From 14-2 sp963628035 (GTDB lineage: Bacteria > Bacillota > Clostridia > Lachnospirales > Lachnospiraceae): a DNA stretch of 64,000 nucleotides. Of the stretch, positions 26,113 to 34,725 are shown piece by piece (position 1 is the first letter of the stretch; each line of letters begins with the position of its first letter). The stretch is from the NCBI GenBank assembly GCA_963628035.1, contig CAVGED010000041.1, positions 58,936 through 122,935 on the forward strand. Reading direction: 5' to 3'. The notes beneath the pieces were generated by a model, which did not search any database, was not told where the DNA came from, and worked only from the letters and a program-made list of their open reading frames with translations. The position numbers and the translations under genes are program-made.

Positions 26113-27027
26113 TCACTCCAGCTTCGCATACCGCATTTTCACGGAATCGTCAATGTGGTTGATCTCGTCATTCTCATAGACCTGATATTCGTCCCAGATA
26201 TCCTCTAACATCTCCAGCGTCTGTGCGACATCGGACTGCTTCTTCATGCACAGTGCCACGATCAGCGCATTGATGACACTCAAAGGTGCCACCAGCGAAT
26301 CTACGATGGAGGCCATATCGCTCTTGGCGATCAGGTTGCAGGAGGAATACAGGTTCATGGGTGAATGAACGCTGTCGGTTATGGTGATAACCTTGGCATT
26401 GCGGTTATTTGCGAACTCCATGGCCTTCAGCGTCCGCATGGAATACCGCGGAAAGCTGATGCCAATGATCACATCATCACTGCCGATGCGTACCATCTGT
26501 TCAAACAGCTCGCTGGAACTGTTGGTATGCAGCAGATGCACATTTTCAAATATCAGGTTGAAGTAAAATGCCATGAAGCTTGCCAGGGATGCACAGCTGC
26601 GGATTCCTACAATATAGATATGCTGTGCGTTCAGAATCGTGTCCACCGCCAGTTCAAATGCATTCTGGTCAATATTGTCCAGGGTATGCCGGATCTTCTC
26701 CGCATCTGCCGTCAGTACGCTCTCAAGAATCTTGGACTGACTGATCCTGCCGTAGGTGACCTCCATGCGCTGAATCGAATTCAGCTTGTTACGCACCAGT
26801 TCCTCCAGAGCCTTCTGAAATTCCGGATAACCCTTATAGCCCAGATGAATGGCAAAGCGGACAACCGTTGATTCACTGACACCAACAATCTCGCCCAGTC
26901 TGGCTGCGGTCAGAAAAACCGCCTTGTCGTAATTGTCCGTGATATAGGTGGCCAATCGCTTCTGTCCCTTGCTGAGACTGCTGTATCGCTCATTGATTCG
27001 ATTGGTCAGTTCATTGGTATTCGTCAT
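26113..27027 (-). CDS. RpiR/MurR-type transcriptional regulator with SIS domain
   Basis: The ATG at 27027 has GTGGGAGGAG in front and gives 304 residues, better than an upstream start at 27066. The N-terminal RpiR helix-turn-helix covers about residues 1-80 (VGVSESTVVRFAIHLGYKGYPEFQKAL). A SIS sugar-phosphate-binding domain covers about 115-260 (HIYIVGIRSCASLASFMAFYFN). Such proteins sense phosphosugars and control sugar or cell-wall amino sugar genes. The neighbours do not name a target; it sits downstream of the decarboxylase operon terminator and upstream of the BaiN-like gene. Confidence 0.92.
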   Translation of the reverse strand: MTNTNELTNRINERYSSLSKGQKRLATYITDNYDKAVFLTAARLGEIVGVSESTVVRFAIHLGYKGYPEFQKALEELVRNKLNSIQRMEVTYGRISQSKILESVLTADAEKIRHTLDNIDQNAFELAVDTILNAQHIYIVGIRSCASLASFMAFYFNLIFENVHLLHTNSSSELFEQMVRIGSDDVIIGISFPRYSMRTLKAMEFANNRNAKVITITDSVHSPMNLYSSCNLIAKSDMASIVDSLVAPLSVINALIVALCMKKQSDVAQTLEMLEDIWDEYQVYENDEINHIDDSVKMRYAKLE

Positions 27028-27139
27028 AATCTCCTCCCACCTTTTTATCCCGTACCATCTTACCACAACAACGCAAAGGGGGCAAGGACATCTTTCTCTT
27101 CATTTGCAGAAAAATATAGTCGTGACACATAGAAAAGAA

Positions 27140-27191
27140 ATATAAAAGCGGCAGCCATGCCGATGATTCTTTCATCACAAGCACAGCTGCC
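27140..27191 (-). terminator. Terminator of the decarboxylase/transcarboxylase operon
   Basis: On the minus strand GGCAGC and GCTGCC arms enclose a second pairing (TGATGA/TCATCG) and are followed by a T-rich run (GCTTTTATATTTCTTTT). It lies 36 bases after the oadA-like stop. Confidence 0.78.
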
Positions 27192-27226
27192 ACATACAAT
27201 CTTGTCTTATAGAATTTTCAACTTTC

Positions 27227-28639
27227 CTAAACCGGATAAGCTCCCGTCTTGGTATCCGCCACATTCGGGTCTACCTTGGTCTTCTGTGCCTGACGGTACT
27301 TGAAGAACTCAGTGGCAACCTGCGGGAACAGTGCGTAGGACAATACATCCTCATCCTGCTCCTTCCACTGCGCCATCTCCGCCTCAATCTTGCCAAGCTC
27401 CGGCTCTAAGAGATCGGCCGGACGACAGGTGATAACTTTGTCGTCACCGATGACCTTCTTCACCACCTCAGGATTGAAGGGCTTTACGGTCTGACCATAC
27501 TCACCTCTTAAGATCGCCTTGGTCTCCTTGGTGGCAACCTTGTAGCGTTCACCCATCAGCACATTGAATACCGCCTGGGTACCTACGATCTGACTGGAAG
27601 GTGTCACCAGAGGCGGCTCACCTAAGTCTTTACGCACCCGCGGGATCTCCTTTAACACTTCCTCATACTTATCCTCAGCGTTCTGCTCCTTCAACTGTGA
27701 GATCATGTTGGAGAGCATTCCGCCGGGTACCTGGTACAGTAAAGTCTGAATATTTACGCCAAGCACCTTGGGATTCATAAGACCTGTCTCCAGTGCGTGG
27801 TCACGCATCGGGCGGAAATAGTCCGCGATCTCTGCCAGCAGTGTCTGGTCAAGACCGGTGTCATAGGGAGTTCCCTTGAAGGTCTCCACCATAACCTCGG
27901 TGGCAGGCTGGCTGGTTCCCAGGGCGAAGGGAGACATGGCGGTATCGATGATATCACAGCCGCTCTCCACAGCCTTTAAGTATGTCATGCTGGCCACACC
28001 GCTGGTGTAGTGGGTATGAAGCTGAATCGGCAGATTCGTAGCTGATTTTAATGCGCTGACAAGCTCCTCGACCTTATAAGGCACCAGAAGTCCTGCCATA
28101 TCCTTGATACACAGGGAATGGGCACCCATATCCTCTACCCGCTTTGCAATATCCATCCAGTAATCCAGTGTATATGCATCACCCAAGGTATATGCAAGCG
28201 CCACCTGGGCATGACCCTTCTCCTTGATGGCAGCTTTCACTGCTGTCTCCAGGTTTCGGATATCATTGAGGCAGTCGAAGATACGAATGATGTCGATACC
28301 GTTTGCGATGGACTTCTGAACGAAATATTCCACCACGTCGTCAGCATAGTGACGATATCCCAGGATATTCTGGCCACGGAACAGCATCTGCAGCTTCGTA
28401 TTCTTGAATCCGTCACGGAGCTTCCGCAGACGCTCCCATGGATCTTCCTTTAAGAATCTAAGGCAGGAGTCGAAGGTTGCTCCGCCCCAGCACTCTACCG
28501 AATGATAGCCGACCTTATCCATCTTGTCGATGATCGGAAGCATCTCATCGGTTGTCATTCTTGTAGCAATCAGCGACTGGTGCGCATCACGCAGGACAGT
28601 CTCTGTAATCTTTACCGGTTTTTTTACTATTTCTGACAT
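27227..28639 (-). CDS. oadA: Oxaloacetate decarboxylase alpha / transcarboxylase 5S-type carboxyltransferase
   Basis: This 470-residue protein has the DRE-TIM carboxyltransferase fold: TETVLRDAHQSLIATRM (metal-binding Asp18), CIKDMAGLL (Lys179, the residue carboxylated in the family) and LHTHYTSG (metal-binding His208 and His210). It stops before any biotin domain; biotin is on the separate 130-residue carrier. It moves carboxyl groups between oxaloacetate/pyruvate and carboxybiotin. It is last in an operon with an MmdA-like subunit, OadG, carrier and OadB. It could therefore act as a Na+-pumping oxaloacetate decarboxylase or as the 5S part of a transcarboxylase. Confidence 0.92.
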   Translation of the reverse strand: MSEIVKKPVKITETVLRDAHQSLIATRMTTDEMLPIIDKMDKVGYHSVECWGGATFDSCLRFLKEDPWERLRKLRDGFKNTKLQMLFRGQNILGYRHYADDVVEYFVQKSIANGIDIIRIFDCLNDIRNLETAVKAAIKEKGHAQVALAYTLGDAYTLDYWMDIAKRVEDMGAHSLCIKDMAGLLVPYKVEELVSALKSATNLPIQLHTHYTSGVASMTYLKAVESGCDIIDTAMSPFALGTSQPATEVMVETFKGTPYDTGLDQTLLAEIADYFRPMRDHALETGLMNPKVLGVNIQTLLYQVPGGMLSNMISQLKEQNAEDKYEEVLKEIPRVRKDLGEPPLVTPSSQIVGTQAVFNVLMGERYKVATKETKAILRGEYGQTVKPFNPEVVKKVIGDDKVITCRPADLLEPELGKIEAEMAQWKEQDEDVLSYALFPQVATEFFKYRQAQKTKVDPNVADTKTGAYPV

Positions 28640-28659
28640 GATTTTCCTCCTTCAATATT

Positions 28660-29808
28660 CTAGATCCCAAAGATCGCCATAAAGGTACCTGCCGCTACGG
28701 CTGTACCGATAACACCTGCCACATTCGGCCCCATTGCGTGCATCAGCAGGAAATTGGTGGGATCCTCTTCCGCACCGACCTTCTGGGCTACACGGGCTGC
28801 CATAGGAACAGCAGAAACTCCGGCTGCACCGATCAGCGGGTTCACCTGTCCGTGGGTCGCCTTGCACAGAATCTTACCGAACAGCACGCCGGCAGCGGTT
28901 CCGAATGCAAATGCAATCAGTCCCAGTGCAAAGATCTTGATGGTCTGCAGGTTAAGGAAGGCTTCCGCGCTGGTGCAGGCGCCGACACTGGTTCCCAGCA
29001 GGATTACAACGATGTACATCAGTGCGTTGGATGCCGTATCGGTCAACTGGCGAACCACGCCGCTCTCACGGAACAGGTTACCAAGCATCAGCATACCAAC
29101 CAACGGAGCTGTGGTGGGAAGTACCAGCACAACCACGATGGTAACAACAATGGGGAACAGGATCTTCTCAAGCTTTGAGACCGGACGCAGGTTGTCCATA
29201 CGGATCTTCCGCTCCTCCTTGGTAGTCATAAGTTTCATAATAGGCGGCTGGATGATAGGTACCAGTGCCATGTAAGAATAAGCCGCCACTGCGATAGGTC
29301 CCATCAGACCCGTCTGCTGCAGCTTACTGGCCAGGAACAGGGAGGTAGGGCCGTCCGCTCCGCCGATGATGGCGATAGCTGCCGCTGCCTTATCTGTAAA
29401 GCCAAGCAAAATAGCGATCAGGTAGGCTGCATAGATACCAAACTGCGCCGCCGCACCCAGAAGAAAGCTCTTGGGATTGGCGATCAGCGGACCGAAATCC
29501 GTCATAGCGCCTACGCCCAGGAAGATCAGGGACGGCAGGATGGACCATTCATCTAACAGATAGAAGTAATGCAGGAGTCCCGCAGCGCCTCCATCCGCTT
29601 CTTCCAGGGTCATCATAATATCCGGGAACATGTTCACCAGCAGCATGCCGAATGCGATAGGCACCAGCAGCAACGGCTCAAAGCCCCTGGCAATTGCAAG
29701 ATACAGGAAAACACAGGCAACCAGGATCATGACAAAATTCCCCCAGGTCAGGTTGAAAAATGCCGTCTGGTGAATGAGGTTTCCCATTGTCTCAACTACA
29801 TAAGTCAT
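28660..29808 (-). CDS. oadB: Sodium ion-translocating decarboxylase, beta subunit
   Basis: This 382-residue polytopic membrane protein contains the OadB/MmdB/GcdB signatures IGGADGPTSLFLASK and LLGTSVGACTSAEAFL. Known members decarboxylate carboxybiotin and move Na+ out of the cell. It sits between the biotin carrier gene (upstream) and the oadA-like gene (downstream), with gaps of about 20 bases. The long loop KEERKIRMDNLRPVSKLEK is probably cytoplasmic. Length and motifs look complete. Confidence 0.95.
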   Translation of the reverse strand: MTYVVETMGNLIHQTAFFNLTWGNFVMILVACVFLYLAIARGFEPLLLVPIAFGMLLVNMFPDIMMTLEEADGGAAGLLHYFYLLDEWSILPSLIFLGVGAMTDFGPLIANPKSFLLGAAAQFGIYAAYLIAILLGFTDKAAAAIAIIGGADGPTSLFLASKLQQTGLMGPIAVAAYSYMALVPIIQPPIMKLMTTKEERKIRMDNLRPVSKLEKILFPIVVTIVVVLVLPTTAPLVGMLMLGNLFRESGVVRQLTDTASNALMYIVVILLGTSVGACTSAEAFLNLQTIKIFALGLIAFAFGTAAGVLFGKILCKATHGQVNPLIGAAGVSAVPMAARVAQKVGAEEDPTNFLLMHAMGPNVAGVIGTAVAAGTFMAIFGI

Positions 29809-29827
29809 AAAAGGTCAACCTCCTAAA

Positions 29828-30220
29828 TTATTCGTTCATGGTTGCCAACAGTTCACCGGCTTCCACACTCTGTCCCTCGTTCACATTAATGCTGGCAATC
29901 ACACCGTCCTTAGGTGCTACAACCGGGGTCTCCATCTTCATGATCTCCAGTACCAGAACTGTATCGCCCAGCTTCACCTGTGCGCCCGGCTTGGATTCGA
30001 TCTTGAATACCTTTCCGGCTGCCCCGGCTTCGATCTTAATGCTGCCCGCTCCGCCTGCTGCGGGGGCCGGTGCTGCTGCCGGAGCAGGAGCTGCAACCGG
30101 TGCTGCGGCCTTTGGCATCGCAGGAGCCTTACGTGGTGCAACAGGAGCTGCTCCCTGGCCGTTTTCCTCTACGGTAACATCATAAACATTTCCATTCACT
30201 GTAATTGTATAGTTTTTCAT
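29828..30220 (-). CDS. Biotin carboxyl carrier protein of the decarboxylase complex
   Basis: This 130-residue protein has a short N-terminal beta part (MKNYTITVNGNVYDVTVEEN), a flexible Ala/Pro linker (about 24-58) and a biotinyl domain. Lys95 in EIMKMETP is the biotin attachment site. It shuttles the carboxyl group between the carboxyltransferase subunits and the OadB membrane pump. Gap sizes of about 20 bases on each side fit one operon. This is the GcdC/MmdC/1.3S-type free-standing carrier. Confidence 0.95.
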   Translation of the reverse strand: MKNYTITVNGNVYDVTVEENGQGAAPVAPRKAPAMPKAAAPVAAPAPAAAPAPAAGGAGSIKIEAGAAGKVFKIESKPGAQVKLGDTVLVLEIMKMETPVVAPKDGVIASINVNEGQSVEAGELLATMNE

Positions 30221-30241
30221 GATTATTCCTCCTAAATGATC

Positions 30242-31024
30242 TTATCTTCGTTTGATGGAACGTACTACGAAATCATCCGTAGACTGTCCGGTGCTTGCTG
30301 CAATGGCAGCCGCGATCACTGCTACTAATTCAAGATTGTCTGTCTCTGCCTCTGAAATGACTGCCTCAGGAATTGCTGTTACTGTCGGCGCTGCTTCTGC
30401 TACTGCTTTCTCCTGCCCAGCCGTCTTGCGGTTCTTCAGCTTATCCTCCAGAACCGGGATAAACCGGAACAGGGAAATGATCAGGCAGATAATGATCAGC
30501 ATGACAAATACGGTTCCCATACCCATAACGGTGTTTAATGCAGCCTTCTGCATTTTCTCACCGGTGGTGTACACCAGCTCCACCGTAGTGGTCTCTACCG
30601 ACATATCTCTGTTCTTATAAACGATGGACATCATGACCGGCCGTTTGTCAAACTTCACGAGCAGCTCAGTGGTTGTGGTCTTCCCGGTCTTTGTGACGCT
30701 GAAGGAATCGATATCCACGTATGTTCCAGCCTCTTTGCTGACAGCGATCCAGCTCTTGATCAGGAGGTAATTCTCCTCCAGGCCTTCGTTTGCCTTCATC
30801 AGGGCGATCCGTTCCGCTTCCGACATGGCGTCGATCTCAGCAACGATCGGCTCCATCTGGCTAAGGTCCATGGACTTGATACCCTCCCATGTGGTCTTGG
30901 CATACTCTTCCAGTTCCGCATAGGTCTTTCCGTTGTAATCCACAGACTTGGGATCCGTTCCGCATGCAGCCAGGCCAAGGACGCACATGCAGATACAGAG
31001 CACTGCTATTATTCTTTTTCTCAT
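30242..31024 (-). CDS. OadG-type gamma subunit with N-terminal lipoprotein-like domain
   Basis: Two ATGs fit (31033 and 31024). I chose 31024, which has GGATGAGG upstream, giving 260 residues. The signal sequence ends LGLAAC, a lipobox. About 130 residues of an extracellular helical/beta domain follow, then one membrane segment (MGMGTVFVMLIIICLIISLFRFIP) and a charged tail of the OadG type. Ordinary OadG is near 85-120 residues, so the extracellular domain is an addition seen in clostridial versions. OadG stabilises the pump complex. It is encoded between the MmdA-like subunit and the biotin carrier. Confidence 0.82.
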   Translation of the reverse strand: MRKRIIAVLCICMCVLGLAACGTDPKSVDYNGKTYAELEEYAKTTWEGIKSMDLSQMEPIVAEIDAMSEAERIALMKANEGLEENYLLIKSWIAVSKEAGTYVDIDSFSVTKTGKTTTTELLVKFDKRPVMMSIVYKNRDMSVETTTVELVYTTGEKMQKAALNTVMGMGTVFVMLIIICLIISLFRFIPVLEDKLKNRKTAGQEKAVAEAAPTVTAIPEAVISEAETDNLELVAVIAAAIAASTGQSTDDFVVRSIKRR

Positions 31025-31036
31025 AATCCTCATCCT

Positions 31037-32470
31037 TTATTTTGCTCCATGCTTCTTCATGGGTTCTTCCACTCTCTTGGTATATAACATCTCAAAGGCT
31101 GCAACCGCATACTTCCGGGTATTTTCCGGTGCGATGACAAGATCCACATAGCCTCTTCTTGCAGCAGTAAGAACATTGGACTGCAGCGCATCGTACTCCT
31201 TGGCCTTCTCGGCAATAACGTCTGCACTCTCCTTCTCATACATGATGGAGGCTGCCAGCTTTGCATCCATCATTCCAACCTTGGCCGTATCCCATGCATA
31301 GACAAGGTCTGCACCGATGGACTTGGAATTCATGACGACATAGGCGCTTCCGTAAGCGTTGCCAATAAGGATGTTCACCTTCGGGACAGTAGCGTCCGCA
31401 AAGGTTCTTGTCATTCGGGCCATCGCGCGGGCAAGTCCCTTCTCAGAGCACATGGTGGCTTTCAGCCCCTCTGTGTTGGTCAGGGTCAGCACCGGAATCT
31501 CAAAGGCATCGCAGAAGCTTACGAATTCCGCCGCCTTATTGCATCCGCCTGCGGTCAATGCAGCTTCATATTCTGCGGTCTTGTTGCCTTCCTCATCATA
31601 GTGCTCGGTGCAATTGGCCACAGCACCCACGGTCATGCCATTGAGCCTGATAAATCCGGTTACCATATCCGGCGCATAGTCCTTCTTGGTCTCCACAAAT
31701 ACATTCTCATCGGAAATAGAGGCAAGCAGCAGACGGGTATCCCCCTTCATTCCCGCAATGCCTTCGCAGACGCGGTTCAGATCGTCATTGCATTCACATG
31801 CACAGCCGCCCTCCAGGTTGTTCTGGGGAAGAAGGCAGACAAGCTCCCGGATCTGGCTGATGATCTCATCCTCCGTGCCGACAGCGTCAACGATGCCGCT
31901 GTTGCTGCTCTGATATTCTGCGCTGGAGGTATCACACTTCTCCTTCGTATTCCCCGGTATGGCATTGGGAGAATTCACGAACAGCTTCCCATTCTTCTCC
32001 ATGTAAGTAAAATCACTTAATGCCGGAATCACGGTAAGTCCGCCGCCGCAGCTGCCGAACACAGCACAGATCTGCGGAATCACACCGCTGGCCATAGTCT
32101 GTCTGGCATAGATGGCGCCCATTGCCTCCAGGGCATCCACAGACTCCTGCAGGCGGATTCCCGCGCAGTCGATAAAGCCGATGACCGGAGCTCCCATCTT
32201 CATTGCCATGTCATAGACGGCTGTGATCTTCCTGCTGTGCATCTCACCTACGGTACCGTTCAATACGGCTGCATCCTGGCTGTATACATACACCAGGTTT
32301 CCGTCGATCAGTCCGTAGCCGGTGATCACACCGTCCGAAGGGGTGTCTGTCTGGCCCAGATTAAAGTCTGTGCTTCTCGCTGTCACCTGAGAGCCGATTT
32401 CCATAAAGCTCTTTTCGTCCAGCAGGCGAAGTAGCCTTTGTCTGGCCAAAGTATCAGTAGTGTTACTCAT
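31037..32470 (-). CDS. mmdA: MmdA-like acyl-CoA carboxyltransferase subunit
   Basis: This 477-residue carboxyltransferase has a crotonase-like double fold: GAPVIGFIDCAGIRLQESVDALEAMG and SCGGGLTVIPALSDFTYM in the N-half, and LTNTEGLKATMCSEKG and GNAYGSAYVVMNSKSIGADLVYAW in the C-half. It is shorter than a typical MmdA (about 510). Such subunits transfer the carboxyl group between methylmalonyl-CoA or malonyl-CoA and biotin. It is the first gene of the operon, behind a good promoter. The symbol reflects family resemblance; the acyl-CoA specificity is not visible from sequence. Confidence 0.85.
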   Translation of the reverse strand: MSNTTDTLARQRLLRLLDEKSFMEIGSQVTARSTDFNLGQTDTPSDGVITGYGLIDGNLVYVYSQDAAVLNGTVGEMHSRKITAVYDMAMKMGAPVIGFIDCAGIRLQESVDALEAMGAIYARQTMASGVIPQICAVFGSCGGGLTVIPALSDFTYMEKNGKLFVNSPNAIPGNTKEKCDTSSAEYQSSNSGIVDAVGTEDEIISQIRELVCLLPQNNLEGGCACECNDDLNRVCEGIAGMKGDTRLLLASISDENVFVETKKDYAPDMVTGFIRLNGMTVGAVANCTEHYDEEGNKTAEYEAALTAGGCNKAAEFVSFCDAFEIPVLTLTNTEGLKATMCSEKGLARAMARMTRTFADATVPKVNILIGNAYGSAYVVMNSKSIGADLVYAWDTAKVGMMDAKLAASIMYEKESADVIAEKAKEYDALQSNVLTAARRGYVDLVIAPENTRKYAVAAFEMLYTKRVEEPMKKHGAK

Positions 32471-32516
32471 AGTTTAACCTCCATATATAAATTTAAAACA
32501 ATTTTCACCAAGTAGC

Positions 32517-32545
32517 ATTATAGTACATTTGGAGGTGTTAGGCAA
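32517..32545 (-). promoter_or_regulatory. Promoter of the carboxyltransferase/Na+ pump operon
   Basis: On the minus strand TTGCCT (32540-32545) and TATAAT (32517-32522) are separated by 17 bases, 47 bases upstream of the MmdA-like start. This is a sigma-A type promoter by sequence. Confidence 0.75.
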
Positions 32546-32563
32546 TAGGTAACAGACAAATTG

Positions 32564-33790
32564 TTAATTTTTTATCATAAAAAAATTTCTCAATACATAG
32601 CTGCAATACCAGCCTGCTGTCAGCCTTTGTATATTTTCTTTTATCATAACGGGATATGCTTTGATGCACTGCTCTCCCAGGTAGTAGCTTACGGTTCCGA
32701 TTTGGGTTCCGGCTTTGAGGGGAGCTGTCAGTGTATCCGGGAGATCATAAAGGACATTTATCTGTTCCGAATCTTTCTTCAGAATGTTTAGTTCGGCATC
32801 TTCGATCGTTGGTGTGATGTTGGTTGGCTGATGGAGCTTCCAGTCAGCCGGGCGGGCATTTTCTACCGGAATCGGTGCAAGAGCCTTTTGGTGCTGGAAC
32901 ACCTCCTGATATTGATAATTGTTCAGTGCATAATTCATTAATGCTTTTGTGTCCGACCATTTATAGCTCTTGTTGTTTGGCCAGCCGCAGGCAAGAAGAG
33001 CCACCACGAAGGTGCGGCTGTCACGGCGCAGGGCTCCTACGTAACAATAACCTGCATTTCCGGTAAATCCGGTTTTTCCGGTGAGCGCGCCGTCCATCAT
33101 GGTAAGAAAAGCATTGTGATTATAGCAGGCATATTGTTTCGTTCCGGCAAGGTTTGCAAAGGAATAATTGGCAGTCTGTGTGATCGTAAGAAAGGTTTCA
33201 TTTTTCAGACAATAGCTCATAATCAGAGCCAGATCACAAGCCGTGGTCCCGTGAACACCACCGCTGTTTTTCGCATCCAGACCATTTGGGGTGATGAAGT
33301 AGGTGTCCGTGCAGCCGATATCCTTTGCCTTATCATTCATCATTTCCGCAAAGCCCTCTACACTTCCGCCGATATGCTCCGCGATGGCTGCGGCAGAATC
33401 GTTGTGAGATTCCAGCATAAGGGAATACAGAAGATCCAAAAGACGGAACTGTTCTCCGCCGTTCATACCAAGATGCACCTTGGGCTGGGAAGCGGCATAG
33501 GCGCTGGCGGTCACAGTTTCGTCAAGCCTTCCGCTCTCGATTGCAAGGATGCATGTCATGATCTTGGTGGTACTTGCATTCGGCATATGAACAGATCCGT
33601 CTTTTTCATAGAGTACCCGGCCGGAGTCTGCATCCATAAGGACGGCAGACCTGGCATATAGTTTAAAATCCGGTTCTGCGGATGTGGGCGGTTCCTTTAA
33701 GACAGCCGCTTTCACTTGCATGCATAGCGGCAAAATAAGGATCACAAATAATGCAAAAAATAGGAAACCTGTTTTTTTCTTCACTGGCAC
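32564..33790 (-). CDS. D-alanyl-D-alanine carboxypeptidase (S11 family)
   Basis: This 408-residue protein has an N-terminal membrane/signal segment (about 8-28). All three penicillin-binding motifs are present: Ser73-x-x-Lys76 (STTK), Ser128-His-Asn130 (SHN) and Lys239-Thr-Gly (KTG). It trims the terminal D-alanine from peptidoglycan stem peptides outside the membrane. The C-terminal domain (about 290-408) is the beta-rich S11 tail. A second, different member lies at 37302-38471 on the other strand. It appears to be a single-gene unit. Confidence 0.94.
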   Translation of the reverse strand: MPVKKKTGFLFFALFVILILPLCMQVKAAVLKEPPTSAEPDFKLYARSAVLMDADSGRVLYEKDGSVHMPNASTTKIMTCILAIESGRLDETVTASAYAASQPKVHLGMNGGEQFRLLDLLYSLMLESHNDSAAAIAEHIGGSVEGFAEMMNDKAKDIGCTDTYFITPNGLDAKNSGGVHGTTACDLALIMSYCLKNETFLTITQTANYSFANLAGTKQYACYNHNAFLTMMDGALTGKTGFTGNAGYCYVGALRRDSRTFVVALLACGWPNNKSYKWSDTKALMNYALNNYQYQEVFQHQKALAPIPVENARPADWKLHQPTNITPTIEDAELNILKKDSEQINVLYDLPDTLTAPLKAGTQIGTVSYYLGEQCIKAYPVMIKENIQRLTAGWYCSYVLRNFFMIKN

Positions 33791-33820
33791 ACATCCGAAA
33801 ATACTTTCTTGAAATTATAT

Positions 33821-33850
33821 GTGTTTATCAAACATAGCATACATAAACAC
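33821..33850. repeat. Inverted repeat between the SDR gene and the DD-carboxypeptidase gene
   Basis: GTGTTTAT and ATAAACAC arms of eight bases flank a 14-base loop. It lies after the SDR stop and before the carboxypeptidase start. It may be a weak terminator or an operator. No U run is clear. Confidence 0.35.
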
Positions 33851-33865
33851 GTAATTTTCCTTTGG

Positions 33866-34609
33866 TTAGCTCCGGCCTGCACCGTCTACAGACAGAATCT
33901 CACCCGTTACGAAGCTGGCCATATCGCTGGCAAGATACAAGAAGGCATCGGCCACCTCATTCGGATCCCCCGGTCTCCCCAATGGGATCTGGGCACAGAT
34001 CATCTGCACTACGTTTTCCGGCAAAGCAGCTACCATGTCCGTCTGCGTAACGCCCGGTGCCACTGCATTCACTCGGATATGATCCTTCCCAAGCTCCCGG
34101 GCCAGGGATATGGTAAGTCCGTTCACTGCAAACTTGCTGGTAGGATATGCCACACCGGAGGGCTGTCCGTAGCGGCTGACCATGGAGCTGGTGTTGATGA
34201 TACAGCCCCCGCCCTGCTCCTTCATCAGCTTGACAGTGGGAATGATGGTATACATCATGGCCTTCACGTTCAGATCAAGAACCTTATCGAAAAGCTCCGG
34301 TGTATAATCATAGATCTTCGTGCTCTCCGACACCCCAGCATTATTTACAAGAATATCGATCCTGCCGTACTTCTCCTTAACTGCGAGAATTGCCGTCTCT
34401 ACCTCTTTGGCGTCTGTAAGCCTTGGCCACATACCTTCCACTGTCCAGTGTTCATTCTCTTCCTTCAAGGAAGCCACTGCTTTCTCTGCTGTTTCCTGTC
34501 TGGAACCAAACAGAACAACCTTCGCTCCATGCTCCAGATATTTCTTTACAATGGCGTATCCGATTCCACGGGTACCGCCGGTAACAACTGCTACTTTGTT
34601 TTCCAGCAT
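33866..34609 (-). CDS. SDR family NAD(P)-dependent oxidoreductase (FabG/BaiA-like)
   Basis: This 247-residue short-chain dehydrogenase has TGGTRGIG (residues 10-17) for cofactor binding, NNAG (89-92) for the structural turn, Ser142 and the YPTSK pair Tyr155-Lys159 for catalysis. The length is standard. It ends VTGEILSVDGAGRS, typical of the FabG group. The substrate may be a 3-oxoacyl thioester, a sterol/bile acid or a sugar; nothing nearby decides. It is not in a fatty-acid gene cluster. Its own promoter lies at 34657-34685. Confidence 0.9.
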   Translation of the reverse strand: MLENKVAVVTGGTRGIGYAIVKKYLEHGAKVVLFGSRQETAEKAVASLKEENEHWTVEGMWPRLTDAKEVETAILAVKEKYGRIDILVNNAGVSESTKIYDYTPELFDKVLDLNVKAMMYTIIPTVKLMKEQGGGCIINTSSMVSRYGQPSGVAYPTSKFAVNGLTISLARELGKDHIRVNAVAPGVTQTDMVAALPENVVQMICAQIPLGRPGDPNEVADAFLYLASDMASFVTGEILSVDGAGRS

Positions 34610-34656
34610 TGTGCATCCCTCTTTTCTGATTTTTCGGTATTGAAAGTTACGATTTT

Positions 34657-34685
34657 ATTCTACCACGCGCCTGCTCCTATGGCAA
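34657..34685 (-). promoter_or_regulatory. Promoter of the SDR gene
   Basis: On the minus strand TTGCCA (34680-34685) and TAGAAT (34657-34662) are 17 bases apart and 47 bases upstream of the SDR start. The match to the sigma-A consensus is good. Confidence 0.7.
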
Positions 34686-34725
34686 TACGTTCCCCAGCCA
34701 TATGTATTAATAATCTGCTAAAAAA

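Noticed and set aside
31037..32470. Acetyl-CoA carboxylase for fatty-acid synthesis
   Set aside because: No biotin carboxylase or fab genes are nearby; OadB and OadG in the same operon point to a Na+-linked decarboxylase or transcarboxylase.
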